Shown here: positions 1 to 6,578 of the stretch, piece by piece
How the letters are laid out: every line of letters begins with the position of its first letter
Numbering within the stretch: position 1 is the stretch's first letter
DNA from: DATBLE01 sp038248655
Lineage (GTDB): Bacteria; Actinomycetota; Thermoleophilia; Gaiellales; Gaiellaceae
Length of the DNA stretch: 18,460 bases
Reading direction: 5' to 3'
Assembly (NCBI GenBank): GCA_038248655.1
Contig: JBBRXG010000062.1
Coordinates: 1 to 18,460, forward strand
The notes under the pieces: model-generated
Database searches by the model: none
What the model was told of the DNA's origin: nothing
The model's input: only the letters and a program-made list of their open reading frames with translations
Position numbers and translations under genes: made by a program

Positions 1-112
1 GCGACCGTTCCTCTGGCTCTGGGTCCGTCTCGTCGTCCTGCACGGCTACGCCCGCTCGGTGGTCGGCCGGCTGCTCGGGCTGCGGCGGAAGCTGCGGGCG
101 ACGCGCGCCTGA
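1..112 (+). CDS. C-terminal end of an unidentified protein (partial)
   Basis: An open plus-strand frame enters from the left edge (first full codon at base 2) and ends with TGA at 110-112, giving 36 residues. It begins RPFLWLWVRLVVLHGYARSV, a short hydrophobic stretch followed by a strongly basic tail (LRRKLRATRA). That would suit the end of a membrane-associated enzyme, for example a glycosyltransferase, but the fragment is too short to assign. The next recognisable item is the IS630-type element 27 bases downstream. Confidence 0.35.
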   Translation, partial: RPFLWLWVRLVVLHGYARSVVGRLLGLRRKLRATRA

Positions 113-139
113 GGCCGCGAGTCTAGCGCTTAGCGGCTA

Positions 140-160
140 CTCGAAATGTTTCACCGGAAA
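140..160 (+). repeat. Left terminal inverted repeat of the IS630-type element
   Basis: It matches the reverse complement of 646-666 at 18 of 21 positions, with mismatches at the 5th, 8th and 12th positions. The last nine bases (CACCGGAAA) are perfect. Confidence 0.8.
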
Positions 161-209
161 CTTCGCGGGACCTCGCGGGTTGGTGTCGAATCGGGACGCA
201 TGCGACCTG

Positions 210-217
210 AGGAGGTG
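210..217 (+). promoter_or_regulatory. Strong ribosome binding site of the IS630 transposase
   Basis: AGGAGGTG lies three bases before the ATG at 221. It decides that start over the in-frame ATG at 146, which lies inside the terminal repeat. Confidence 0.65.
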
Positions 218-220
218 TCG

Positions 221-633
221 ATGCGTCCACCGTCGGTGTTCGTGCGCGCGCTCGCCCCGCATGAGGGGCAGCGGTTGAAGCGGCTGTCGAAGCAGTCGAG
301 GTTGGCCTCGACCAGGCAGCGGGCGATGATCCTTTTGGCTTCGAACACGCTGATGAGCGTGCCGGAGATCGCGCGCATGCTGCTCACGGACGAGTCGGTG
401 CCGACGCCGACCTACGCCAGCTACTTGAACCGGATCGAGAGCACCTTGGGCGCGATCGACGAGTTTGTCTGCAAGAACGCCGACTACTCGACTGGGACGC
501 CTTCGGCTACGCGCTCGCCGAGCACGTCCGCTACCACAACAGCCCCGTCGAGCGCGCACGCCGAAAGATCGAAGCCGCCAAACGCCACCAACGCCGAGCC
601 GCCAGAACGACCGAGCTCAAGCTCGCCGCCTGA
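221..633 (+). pseudogene. IS630-family transposase, internally deleted and frameshifted
   Basis: The N-terminus (MRPPSVFVRALAPHEGQRLK, then LASTRQRAMILLASNT and SVPEIARMLLTDES) is the helix-turn-helix part of an IS630 transposase. It runs directly into TPTYASYLNRIESTLGAIDE, which belongs near the C-terminus of the family. Most of the DDE catalytic domain, roughly 200 residues, is therefore missing at about position 400. After NADY (about 488) the reading moves by one base, and the family-like tail DWDAFGYALAEHVRYHN continues in the new frame to TGA at 631-633. Three lesions or junctions make it non-functional as a transposase. The intact start could still give a short DNA-binding peptide. Confidence 0.8.
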
Positions 634-645
634 ACGATGACCGGA

Positions 646-666
646 TTTCCGGTGCAACGTTACGAG
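646..666 (-). repeat. Right terminal inverted repeat of the IS630-type element
   Basis: This is the inverted partner of 140-160 (18 of 21 matching), 12 bases after the transposase stop. Confidence 0.8.
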
Positions 667-694
667 AGGCCGCACTGGGTCACGGCGGGCGGGC

Positions 695-1577
695 ATGCCC
701 GTGTCGCCAGCGACCGTGCGGAACGAACTCGCCGAACTCGAACGGATCGGCCCGCTGACGCATCCGCACATCGGCCGGCGGCGTGCCGACCGACCGGGGC
801 TACCGCTATTACGTCGACCGCCGGTCTTCCGCCCGGCGAGCTTCCCGCTCGACCTGACCGAGGCGCAAAGCGAGGTCGAGTCTGCGTTGCAGGCGACAAC
901 AGAGATGCTCTCGCAGGTCACCCGGCTGATCGCGCTCGTCTCGGCGCCGCCGATTCAGACGGCGAGGGTGCGGCACGTCGAGGTGCTCCTCCTCCAGCCG
1001 CAGGTGGTGATGGTGGTCGTGATCACCTCCAGCGGCGGGGTGACCAAACGGGTCTACGCGTTCCACACGCCGATCGACCCCGGGCTTGCGCACTGGGCCG
1101 GCGCCTACCTGAACACCAGCTCGTCGTGCTCACCCTCGGCAGCGCCCAGCTCCGCTGTCCCAGGTCGAGCGGGAGTTCCTCGACGTGCTCGCCGCGGCGT
1201 TCACCGAGGCCGAAGACGCCGAGCAGCGCGTCTACGTCGGCGGCGCGGCCGGCTTCCTCGACAACGTCCGAGACGAGGAGCTGAGCTCGTACCGGTCGCT
1301 GATCGATCTGCTCGAGCGGCGGCGGGTCCTCCTCGACCTGCTCGCCGAGGCGCTCGACCCGCTGCGCCCGTTCGTCCGGGTCGGGGACGAGCTCGCCAAC
1401 CCGGCGCTTCGTAACCTCGCCCTCGTCGGAGCGGCCGATGGGATGGCCAACCGCACCCTCGGCGCCGTCAGCCTGATCGGCTCCTCGCGGATGGACTACG
1501 ACAAGGCGATCAGGACCGTCCGCTCGGCCGCGGCCGAGTTGTCTCGCTTCGCCGAGATCGTCTACGGCGGGAATTAG
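695..1577 (+). pseudogene. hrcA: HrcA heat-shock repressor, 5'-truncated with frameshifts
   Basis: HrcA binds CIRCE operators and represses heat-shock genes. Recognisable blocks follow the family order but change frame four times: VSPATVRNELAELERIGPLTHPH, then SAGGVPTDRGYRYYVDR after a 2-base loss at about 770, then FPLDLTEAQSEVESALQATT through VRHVEVLLLQPQVVMVVVIT to about 1108, then QLVVLTLGSAQLR, then LSQVEREFLDVLAAAF through FVRVGDELANPAL and MDYDKAIRTVRSAAAELSRF to TAG at 1575-1577. The first 40-odd residues of the winged helix are absent; the IS630-type element ends just upstream and probably removed them. The remaining text is well conserved, so decay looks recent. The dnaJ remnant follows after the inserted Ig-like gene, as expected for an old hrcA-dnaJ pair. 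Confidence 0.85.
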
Positions 1578-1603
1578 CGAGCGAGCTTTGGGGTGACCCG
1601 CCT

Positions 1604-3319
1604 CTACCCTCGGTGCACCCCGATCGAGACGAGCCGCCGAGTCGAGACGCCGCCGAGGACGCTCCCGCCCGGCTTGCGAGCCCGGACGAAGATCGTCAGG
1701 CGTGCGCCGTTCTTGAACGGAAGCCCGCGCAGCGTCCGGAAGACGACAGTCGCCCACCCGTTCCCGTCAGTTCTCGTCTCGGACGGACGGCTCACCCGGT
1801 TCGCCGGTACGCCGATCGCGTAGACCAGCGCGCCGCTGACCGGCCGTCCGCCGGATGTGATGACGCGGAAGCGGGCGAGCGCCGGCCGGGTTCGCGAGCG
1901 GATCACCCGCGGCCTGAACTGCACCCTGGAGATCACGAGCCGATTGGGGAGCGCGACGCTCGAGACGGGGATCGCGCCAGCGCCCGGTGGGGGGGCGCCG
2001 CCGGAGCCTGCTACCACCGGAGTCGGGGCGGAGGTGACCTGGGCGGAGCCGAGCGCGTTCCTGGCAGCGACGACGACCCTGATTCGGTGGCCGACGTCTG
2101 CGGCGGTCAGGGTGTGCCTGCGCGCGAAGGCGCCCCCGATCGCCCGGCAGTTGTTGCCGTTCGCGTCGCAGCGGTACCACTGGTACAGGAAGGAGATCGG
2201 CTTGAGCCCGGTCCACGAGCCGACGTTCGCCGTGAGCGTCTTCCCCCGCTGTGCCGCTCCCGAGATCGATGCGCCCGCCGTGTTCCGCGGCGGCGAGCCC
2301 GCCGCGGCGCCGACCGCGGTCGGCGCCGACGCGGCGGCGCTCGAGCCGGCGGTGTTTCTCGCGGTCATGACCACGCGCAGACGATGCTCGGCATCCGCCG
2401 AGGTCACCGTGTAGAGCGAGGTCGTCGCCGTCGTCGTTACGGCGGCGATCGTCCCGCAGTTGTTGCCGTTCGCGTCGCAGCGCTGCCAGCCGTAGACGAA
2501 CGTGATCGGCTGCGTGCAGCTCCACGCTCCGGCGTTCGCGGTCAGCCGCTGGCCGACCCGCGCGGTGCCGGCGATCGTCGGCAGCGACCGGTTGACGGGC
2601 GCCGAGCCCGCCGCGGCGACGACCGCGGTCGGCGCGGACGCGGCAGCGCTCGAGCCGGCGGTGTTCGTCGCGGTCACGACCATGCGCAGGCGGTGCCCGA
2701 CGTCCGTCGACCTGACCTGGTAGCTCTGAGCCGTGCCGACGGTGTCGTTGCAATTGTTGCCGTTCGCGTCGCAGCGTTGCCAGGCGTAGGTGTACGTCTT
2801 CGGATCGGAGCCGCTCCACGAGCCCGGGGCCGCGGTCAGCGTCTGGTTGTCCTGCGGGGTACCCGAGATCGTCGGCGGAGACGTGTTGGCCGGCGCTGTC
2901 CCGGATGCGGCGATCACGCCGGTCATGGCCGAGTTCACCCACGCGGACTGATCGCCTCCGTTCGACGCCCTGACGGACACGTAGAGCCTTCTGCCGACGT
3001 CGTCCGAACCGAGCAGGTAGTCGTTGCTGCCGGTCACGGCGGTAACAGGGGCACAGTGCGACCCGTCGGGGAGGCAGCGGACCCACTGGTACTCGTACGA
3101 GTCGGGCGCCGGCGTCCAGGTTCCGGGATCGGCATGCAGCGCTTGTCCTTCCCTCTCCGTCCCCGCGATCGAGGGTGGGGCGGTGTTCACCGGGGTGGTG
3201 GTGGACGAGGCCGACCCACCCCCGGCGAAGACGAGCACCCCGAACGCGAGGGGCACCGCCACGGCCAGGAAGCCGACCCGCCGACCGCTTCTCCGTGGAC
3301 GCTGGCTCCAGGTGCGCAT
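1604..3319 (-). CDS. Secreted protein with four Ig-like repeats
   Basis: A 571-residue protein, probably exported and extracellular. Residues 1-38 look like a signal peptide: basic RPRRSGRR, a hydrophobic core at 16-33, and a likely cleavage near GGGSASS. Four repeats of about 100 residues follow (roughly 43-141, 142-240, 241-342, 343-440). Each starts with a P-x-N-x-x-x-P/A-x-I-x-G motif, has a central Trp-rich strand ending in two cysteines seven residues apart (RCDANGNNC in repeats 2-4), and ends with a DVGHRLRVVVTARN-like strand and an Ala/Ser-rich linker. Residues 450-571 form a distinct beta-rich domain resembling a bacterial Ig/invasin-type fold. No sortase motif or C-terminal membrane anchor is visible. 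ATG at 3319 is supported by an AAGGAGG four bases upstream. It is intact and antisense to the broken genes on both sides. Adhesion or wall association is inference. Confidence 0.85.
   Translation of the reverse strand: MRTWSQRPRRSGRRVGFLAVAVPLAFGVLVFAGGGSASSTTTPVNTAPPSIAGTEREGQALHADPGTWTPAPDSYEYQWVRCLPDGSHCAPVTAVTGSNDYLLGSDDVGRRLYVSVRASNGGDQSAWVNSAMTGVIAASGTAPANTSPPTISGTPQDNQTLTAAPGSWSGSDPKTYTYAWQRCDANGNNCNDTVGTAQSYQVRSTDVGHRLRMVVTATNTAGSSAAASAPTAVVAAAGSAPVNRSLPTIAGTARVGQRLTANAGAWSCTQPITFVYGWQRCDANGNNCGTIAAVTTTATTSLYTVTSADAEHRLRVVMTARNTAGSSAAASAPTAVGAAAGSPPRNTAGASISGAAQRGKTLTANVGSWTGLKPISFLYQWYRCDANGNNCRAIGGAFARRHTLTAADVGHRIRVVVAARNALGSAQVTSAPTPVVAGSGGAPPPGAGAIPVSSVALPNRLVISRVQFRPRVIRSRTRPALARFRVITSGGRPVSGALVYAIGVPANRVSRPSETRTDGNGWATVVFRTLRGLPFKNGARLTIFVRARKPGGSVLGGVSTRRLVSIGVHRG
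2148..2776 (-). repeat. Intragenic repeats inside the Ig-like protein gene
   Basis: A 26-base unit coding for the CDANGNNC segment occurs at 2148-2173, 2457-2482 and 2751-2776; the first two are identical and the third differs at one base. A second, 92-base near-identical unit lies at 2295-2386 and 2604-2695 (the TNTAGSSAAASAPTAV segment). Both pairs are offset by exactly 309 bases, or 103 codons, showing duplication of whole modules. Confidence 0.85.
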
Positions 3320-3323
3320 TTGC

Positions 3324-3330
3324 CCTCCTT
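3324..3330 (-). promoter_or_regulatory. Ribosome binding site of the Ig-like protein gene
   Basis: On the minus strand AAGGAGG ends four bases before the ATG at 3319. It is one of the few strong Shine-Dalgarno sequences in the window. The region upstream (3331-3420) is markedly less GC-rich than its surroundings and probably holds the promoter, but no clear -35/-10 pair could be fixed. Confidence 0.65.
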
Positions 3331-3516
3331 CGGTTCAGCGTGGAAAAACTCCCTGCAAGACTAACCGCGTAAGCGTTTCCATCCTTTTGGCCCTTGTAAA
3401 GCTTCAGTTTGCGATACCCGCGCGCAATCACCGGCAGGACGCGCGGGTTGCGCGTCGTCCCACCTGGGCGCCGGCTATCCGCTCGATCGGGTCGATTCGT
3501 CGGCGCAGGCCGAGGC

Positions 3517-3522
3517 TAACCT
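3517..3522 (+). promoter_or_regulatory. -10 element of a leaderless promoter for the dnaJ remnant
   Basis: TAACCT fits the TANNNT -10 pattern and sits seven bases before the GTG at 3530. No Shine-Dalgarno is present, so transcription would start at or next to the start codon. The same arrangement precedes two genes of the glycan cluster. Confidence 0.4.
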
Positions 3523-3529
3523 TCGCGCT

Positions 3530-4645
3530 GTGGCGACCACCGGAGACGACTACTACGAGCTGCTCGGCGTCGACCGCGGCGCGAGCGATGCGGAGATCAA
3601 GAAGGCGTTCCGGGCGCATGCGCGCGAGCTCCACCCCGGCGTCTCGGACGCGCCGGATGCGGAGAGCGCTTCAAGACGGTGGTCGAGGCCTACGAGGTGC
3701 TCTCGAGCCCGGAGCGGCGCCGCGTCTACGACCGTTTCGGCCACGCCGGGCTGCGCGGCCAGAGGTTCACGCCCAGCAGCTTCGACGTCGGCATCCTCGG
3801 CGACCTGTTCTCGGCGTTCTTCGGAGACGACCTGTTCGGCGTCGGCGCGCGCCCGAGCGGAGCGACCAGGGAGTAGACGTGGCCGCGGAGGTCGAGCTCG
3901 AGCTCGTCGCGCCGCCCGGGGTCTGAGCGCAACGTTCCGATCGAGTCGCGGTCCCTGCCCGACGTGCACCGGCAACGGTGCCGAGCCGGACACCTCGCCG
4001 GTTACGTGTCCGACCTGCGGCGGCGCGGGCCGGCTGCGGGCGGTCTCGAACACGGTCTTTGGCCAATTCGTCCGGATGCAGACCTGCGGCCGTGCGGAGG
4101 GCTCGGCACCGTGATCGAACATCCGTGCCCGGCCTGCGACGGAGCCGGGAGGGTGCTCGAGGAGCGGAAGCTCACGGTTCAGATCCCGCCGGGCATTCAC
4201 GAGCGCCAGCGCATCCGCCTCGGCGGCGAGGGGCACGCCGGAGCACTCGGGGGGCGAGCCGGCGACCTCTACCTGCTCGTCCGCGTCCGTCCCGATCCGC
4301 GGTTCGTCCGCGAGGGCAACGACCTGTTCAACGACCGTCGACCTGACGATGACCCAGGCGGCGCTCGGGGCGACGGTGACGGTGAGGGTGCTCGAGGGCG
4401 AGGTCGAGCTCGCGTTCGAGCCGGGAACCAAACCTGGCGAGGTCCGCGTGCTCCGCGGCCAGTGGATGCCCGTGCTGCAGGGCCGCGGCCGCGGCGATCT
4501 TCGCCTGCTCGTCAACGTCGCCGTGCCCCGCCGCCTCTCCGACGAGCAGCGCCGCCTCCTCCGGGCGTTCGAGCAGGCCTCCGACGCGGGCACGTACGAG
4601 CCCGACGAGGGCTTCTTCGACAAGCTGACGAGCGTATTCCGTTAG
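3530..4645 (+). pseudogene. dnaJ: DnaJ co-chaperone, frameshifted, J-domain motif lost
   Basis: DnaJ delivers unfolded clients to DnaK and stimulates its ATPase. All domains are traceable in order but in shifting frames (2-1-0-1-2-1-2): J domain DYYELLGVDRGASDAEIKKA; a one-base loss at 3664; RFKTVVEAYEVLSSPERRR; a Phe/Gly-rich segment DLFSAFFGDDLFGVG; VDVAAEVELELV ending in TGA at 3924-3926; zinc-finger repeats CPTCTGNG, CPTCGGAG, a third split by a frame change near 4090, and CPACDGAG; the C-terminal domain IPPGIHERQRIRLGGEGHAG; a last shift near 4330; then TMTQAALGATVTV to FFDKLTSVFR and TAG. The invariant HPD of the J domain reads HPG, which alone should abolish DnaK activation. It starts at GTG 3530. 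Six frame changes in 1.1 kb leave no functional product. Confidence 0.88.
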
Positions 4646-4831
4646 TGACTATCAGGCGACGGGGCGGCAGAACGAGTCCCGTGGCGTCCCTCGGGTGAAC
4701 GCAAGCGCATCACGTCGAGCCGAAGGGTTGGCTTGCTGGCCCATTGGCGTCCTGGAACGTGCCTTCGCCGGGCCAGATCCGGGCAGGCGCCCAGCGCGGG
4801 CGTCCGCCCTCGCTCACCGGCCCTCGCGGTG
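4646..4831 (+). other. Stretch without a recognisable gene
   Basis: These 186 bases lie between the dnaJ remnant and the comEC-like remnant. Reading all frames gave no convincing family resemblance, no tRNA-like fold and no clear terminator hairpin. It may be degraded coding sequence, because the codon-like GC rhythm persists. Confidence 0.4.
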
Positions 4832-5060
4832 ATGCGCGGGCAGCCGGCGGCGATCGCGCCGCTCTCTCCGACGGTGGCGACGGCGCTCGCGACCTTCAAC
4901 GGCTGGCTTGCCGCCTACCTCGCGGGCTGTGCCCGCCTGATCGGCGGTCTTCCCGGAGCGACGGTCTCGTCGGGGCGAGGGGTGGCTGGCCGCGCTCTGC
5001 CTGCTCGGAGCCGCGGCGGCGCTCGCTCTCCGAGCAGCCCGGGCTCCGGAAAGAGCCTGA
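4832..5060 (+). pseudogene. comEC: Probable ComEC C-terminal fragment
   Basis: ComEC is the inner-membrane channel for DNA uptake. The plus-strand text PAAIAPLSPTVATALATF followed by GWLAAYLAGCARLIGGLPGA resembles the late transmembrane part of ComEC. After a frame change near 4975 a hydrophobic helix (GWLAALCLLGAAAALALRAA) ends at TGA 5058-5060, 15 bases before the holA start. The assignment leans on this adjacency, because comEC commonly precedes holA. The upstream nine tenths of the gene are absent. Another polytopic membrane protein cannot be excluded. Confidence 0.45.
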
Positions 5061-5075
5061 CTATGCTTGCCGTCG

Positions 5076-5461
5076 ATGTCGGCGACGGAGCTGAAGGCCG
5101 CCTACCTCGTCACGGGCAGCGACCGTCCCAAGCTCGAGCGCTCGACTCCTCGTACCCGCGAGGTGCACGGGCTCGTCGACCGCCTCGCGCACCACGTTCG
5201 ACGCGTGCAGGCGTGCCAGACGCTCGATGCCCGCGGGTACGCTCCCGCGATGCCGCCGGGCAGCTGAAGATGCATCCGTACGCCGCGCAGAAGGCCTTCG
5301 ACCAGGCGCGTAACTTCTCCGTCGAGGAGCTGCGGAACGCGATCGTCGGCCTGGCCAAGCTCGACCTCGCCCTCAAGGACGATAGCCGGCTGCCCGCAGA
5401 GCTCGAGCTCCAGCGAACGCTGATCGCGATCACGAGGCCGGTCGAGGCTCGAGCCGCCTAG
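5076..5461 (+). pseudogene. holA: DNA polymerase III delta subunit, ends joined across a deletion
   Basis: The delta subunit opens the sliding clamp during loading. MSATELKAAYLVTGSDRPKL is a typical HolA N-terminus. After about 25 residues it passes into sequence that belongs to the C-terminal helical domain: LVDRLAHHVRRVQACQTLDA, then, after a one-base shift near 5250, RDAAGQLKMHPYAAQKAFDQ and ARNFSVEELRNAIVGLAKLD. About 128 codons remain of a protein normally over 300, so the clamp-binding and nucleotide-binding-fold core is gone. The stop TAG at 5459-5461 is part of the CTAG target of the IS5-type element. As this is an essential gene, an intact copy should lie elsewhere in the genome. Confidence 0.8.
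5458..5461. repeat. CTAG target-site duplication, left copy
   Basis: CTAG directly precedes the left end of the IS5-type element and recurs after its right end at 6575-6578. It supplies the TAG stop of the holA remnant. Confidence 0.75.
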
Positions 5462-5463
5462 CG

Positions 5464-5480
5464 GCTACTTCCCCCTGAAA
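5464..5480 (+). repeat. Left terminal inverted repeat of the IS5-type element
   Basis: GCTACTTCCCCCTGAAA is the exact reverse complement of 6557-6573. Confidence 0.9.
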
Positions 5481-5546
5481 TAGTCGGTACCGGTCGCGGG
5501 CTTCGGGTTCGTCCGGTGGCGGTCCTAACGTCGTTGGAAATCGGCG

Positions 5547-6483
5547 ATGTCGGGGGGTGCCGGGATGCTGCGCGAGCGGTCGGTTGGCGAGAGTTTGTGG
5601 GAGGCGGTGTTGCCGGCGGAGCTGCGCGAGCTTCCGGCGGAGCTTGCCGAGGTGGACGAGGTCTTTGACGACGACCGGTTTATGGCGCCGTTTCGGTCGC
5701 GGCTGACCGCGACGATCGGCCGGCCGACGATCCCGATCGAGACGTATCTGCGGCTGATGTACCTCAAACACCGCTACGGGCTACGAGACGCTCTGTAAGG
5801 AGGTCGCCGACTCGTTCACTTGGCGGCGCTTCTGCCGGATCGCGCTCGACGGCCGGGTGCCCGAGCCCTCAACGCTGATGAAGCTGACCAAGCGGCTCGG
5901 CCCGGGGCTGCTCGAGGAGCTCAACGCCGGGCTGCTGACGCTTGCGGTCGAGCGGAAGGTGCTCCGCTCGCGCCGGCTGCGCGTCGACACGACCGTGGTC
6001 GAGGCGGATATCCGCAGCCCGACCGACTCGGGTCTGTGCGCGCATGCGCTTGCCCGCAGCGCTGACAAGGCGCGGGTCGCCGACACCGGCGAGGGCTTCG
6101 TCATCGCCGACATCCCCGAACGCGGCGGCCCAGTCGACGCCGGCCTACTCGACGGCGCGATCACGAAAGCAAAGAAGGCGGGGATGCAGGTGCGCAGCGT
6201 CTACGCCGACCGCGGCTTCGGCACCTCGACCGGCAACGCTGCCCTCACCCGCCACCACATCCGCGACCCGGTCATCCCCCGCCAGCAGCGCGCCGCACCG
6301 ATCGAGCACTGCCGCAACTGGAAACGCCGCTACCGCTACCGCAACGGCCTCGAGGGACGGATCTCGCAACTGAGGCGCAAAGGGCTGCGCCGGACGCGCT
6401 TACGTACCCTGTCGGGCGCACAGACCTGGGTCGGCGGCATCGCCCTCGCCCACAACCTGCAACGGATGGCGCTCCTCACCTGA
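5547..6483 (+). pseudogene. IS5-family transposase, frameshifted and internally deleted
   Basis: The first frame (ATG 5547, alternatively ATG 5565, MLRERSVGESLWEAVLPAEL) carries the N-terminal domain up to YLRLMYLKHRYG. There it runs out of frame to TAA. The protein continues in another frame as GYETLCKEVADSFTWRRFC, consistent with loss of about five bases near 5785. Catalytic DDE landmarks are visible: LRVDTTVVEADIRSPTDSGL (first Asp), VYADRGFG (second Asp) and NGLEGRISQLRRKGLRRTRL (Glu). The segment that should separate the first two is shortened by an estimated 100 or more residues at about 6055-6085 (LARSADKARVADTGEG). The C-terminus is WVGGIALAHNLQRMALLT. About 311 codons remain of a usual 430-450. 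Not expected to be active. Confidence 0.85.
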
Positions 6484-6556
6484 CCGAAACCACCCATCCA
6501 GGACAAGTACAAGACGACGCGCCGCACCACCCACCCGCCGCGAGCGCTCAACCGTT

Positions 6557-6573
6557 TTTCAGGGGGAAGTAGC
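6557..6573 (-). repeat. Right terminal inverted repeat of the IS5-type element
   Basis: Exact inverted copy of 5464-5480; the first base of the right CTAG lies two bases further out. Confidence 0.9.
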
Positions 6574-6574
6574 G

Positions 6575-6578
6575 CTAG
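6575..6578. repeat. CTAG target-site duplication, right copy
   Basis: Matches 5458-5461. Read on the minus strand it supplies the TAG stop of the gmhA-like gene. Confidence 0.75.

Larger units (their letters stand above)
140..666 (+). mobile_element. IS630-type insertion element, internal deletion derivative
   Basis: A 527-bp unit bounded by imperfect 21-bp inverted repeats (140-160 and 646-666, 18 of 21 positions matching). The core of the repeat is CACCGGAAA. It carries only the two ends of an IS630-family transposase, so it cannot move by itself, though it could be mobilised in trans if a full-length relative exists. A TA dinucleotide, the target normally used by IS630, lies directly outside the left end (138-139). 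The right flank reads AG, so a clean target duplication is not seen. The right end directly abuts the truncated hrcA. Confidence 0.75.
5462..6574 (+). mobile_element. IS5-type insertion sequence, defective
   Basis: A 1113-bp element with perfect 17-bp inverted repeats (5464-5480 and 6557-6573, GCTACTTCCCCCTGAAA) set one or two bases inside the ends. It is flanked by a 4-bp CTAG duplication, as expected for IS5-group elements, which target YTAR. It carries one transposase gene with a frameshift and an internal deletion. Bases 6484-6556 after the transposase hold no gene. Confidence 0.85.

Noticed and set aside
2148..2776. CRISPR-like repeats
   Set aside because: Three copies at 294-309-base spacing encode the same protein motif in frame; they are module duplications of the Ig-like gene.
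1613..3364. A 583-codon plus-strand open frame opposite the Ig-like gene
   Set aside because: Low-complexity Arg/Ala/Gly text with no motif; the minus-strand frame has a signal peptide, four repeats and a ribosome site.
3331..3420. Possible c-di-GMP riboswitch upstream of the Ig-like gene (GCAAAC and GGAAACGC-like bits on the minus strand)
   Set aside because: The required GACGCAAAGCC-like element and the paired stems of the GEMM classes could not be found; kept only as a relatively AT-rich promoter region.
4646..4831. rsmE start or a tRNA after the dnaJ remnant
   Set aside because: No conserved RsmE N-terminus and no cloverleaf or T-loop sequence could be traced.
695..5461. All frame changes being sequencing errors
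   Set aside because: Not excluded, but less likely: large deletions in holA and both transposases and the HPD to HPG substitution are not indel noise, and the following 11.9 kb reads without a lesion.
140..6574. Composite transposon carrying the region between the two IS elements
   Set aside because: The two elements belong to different families with unrelated ends, both are defective, and the IS5-type element has its own CTAG duplication, showing independent insertion.
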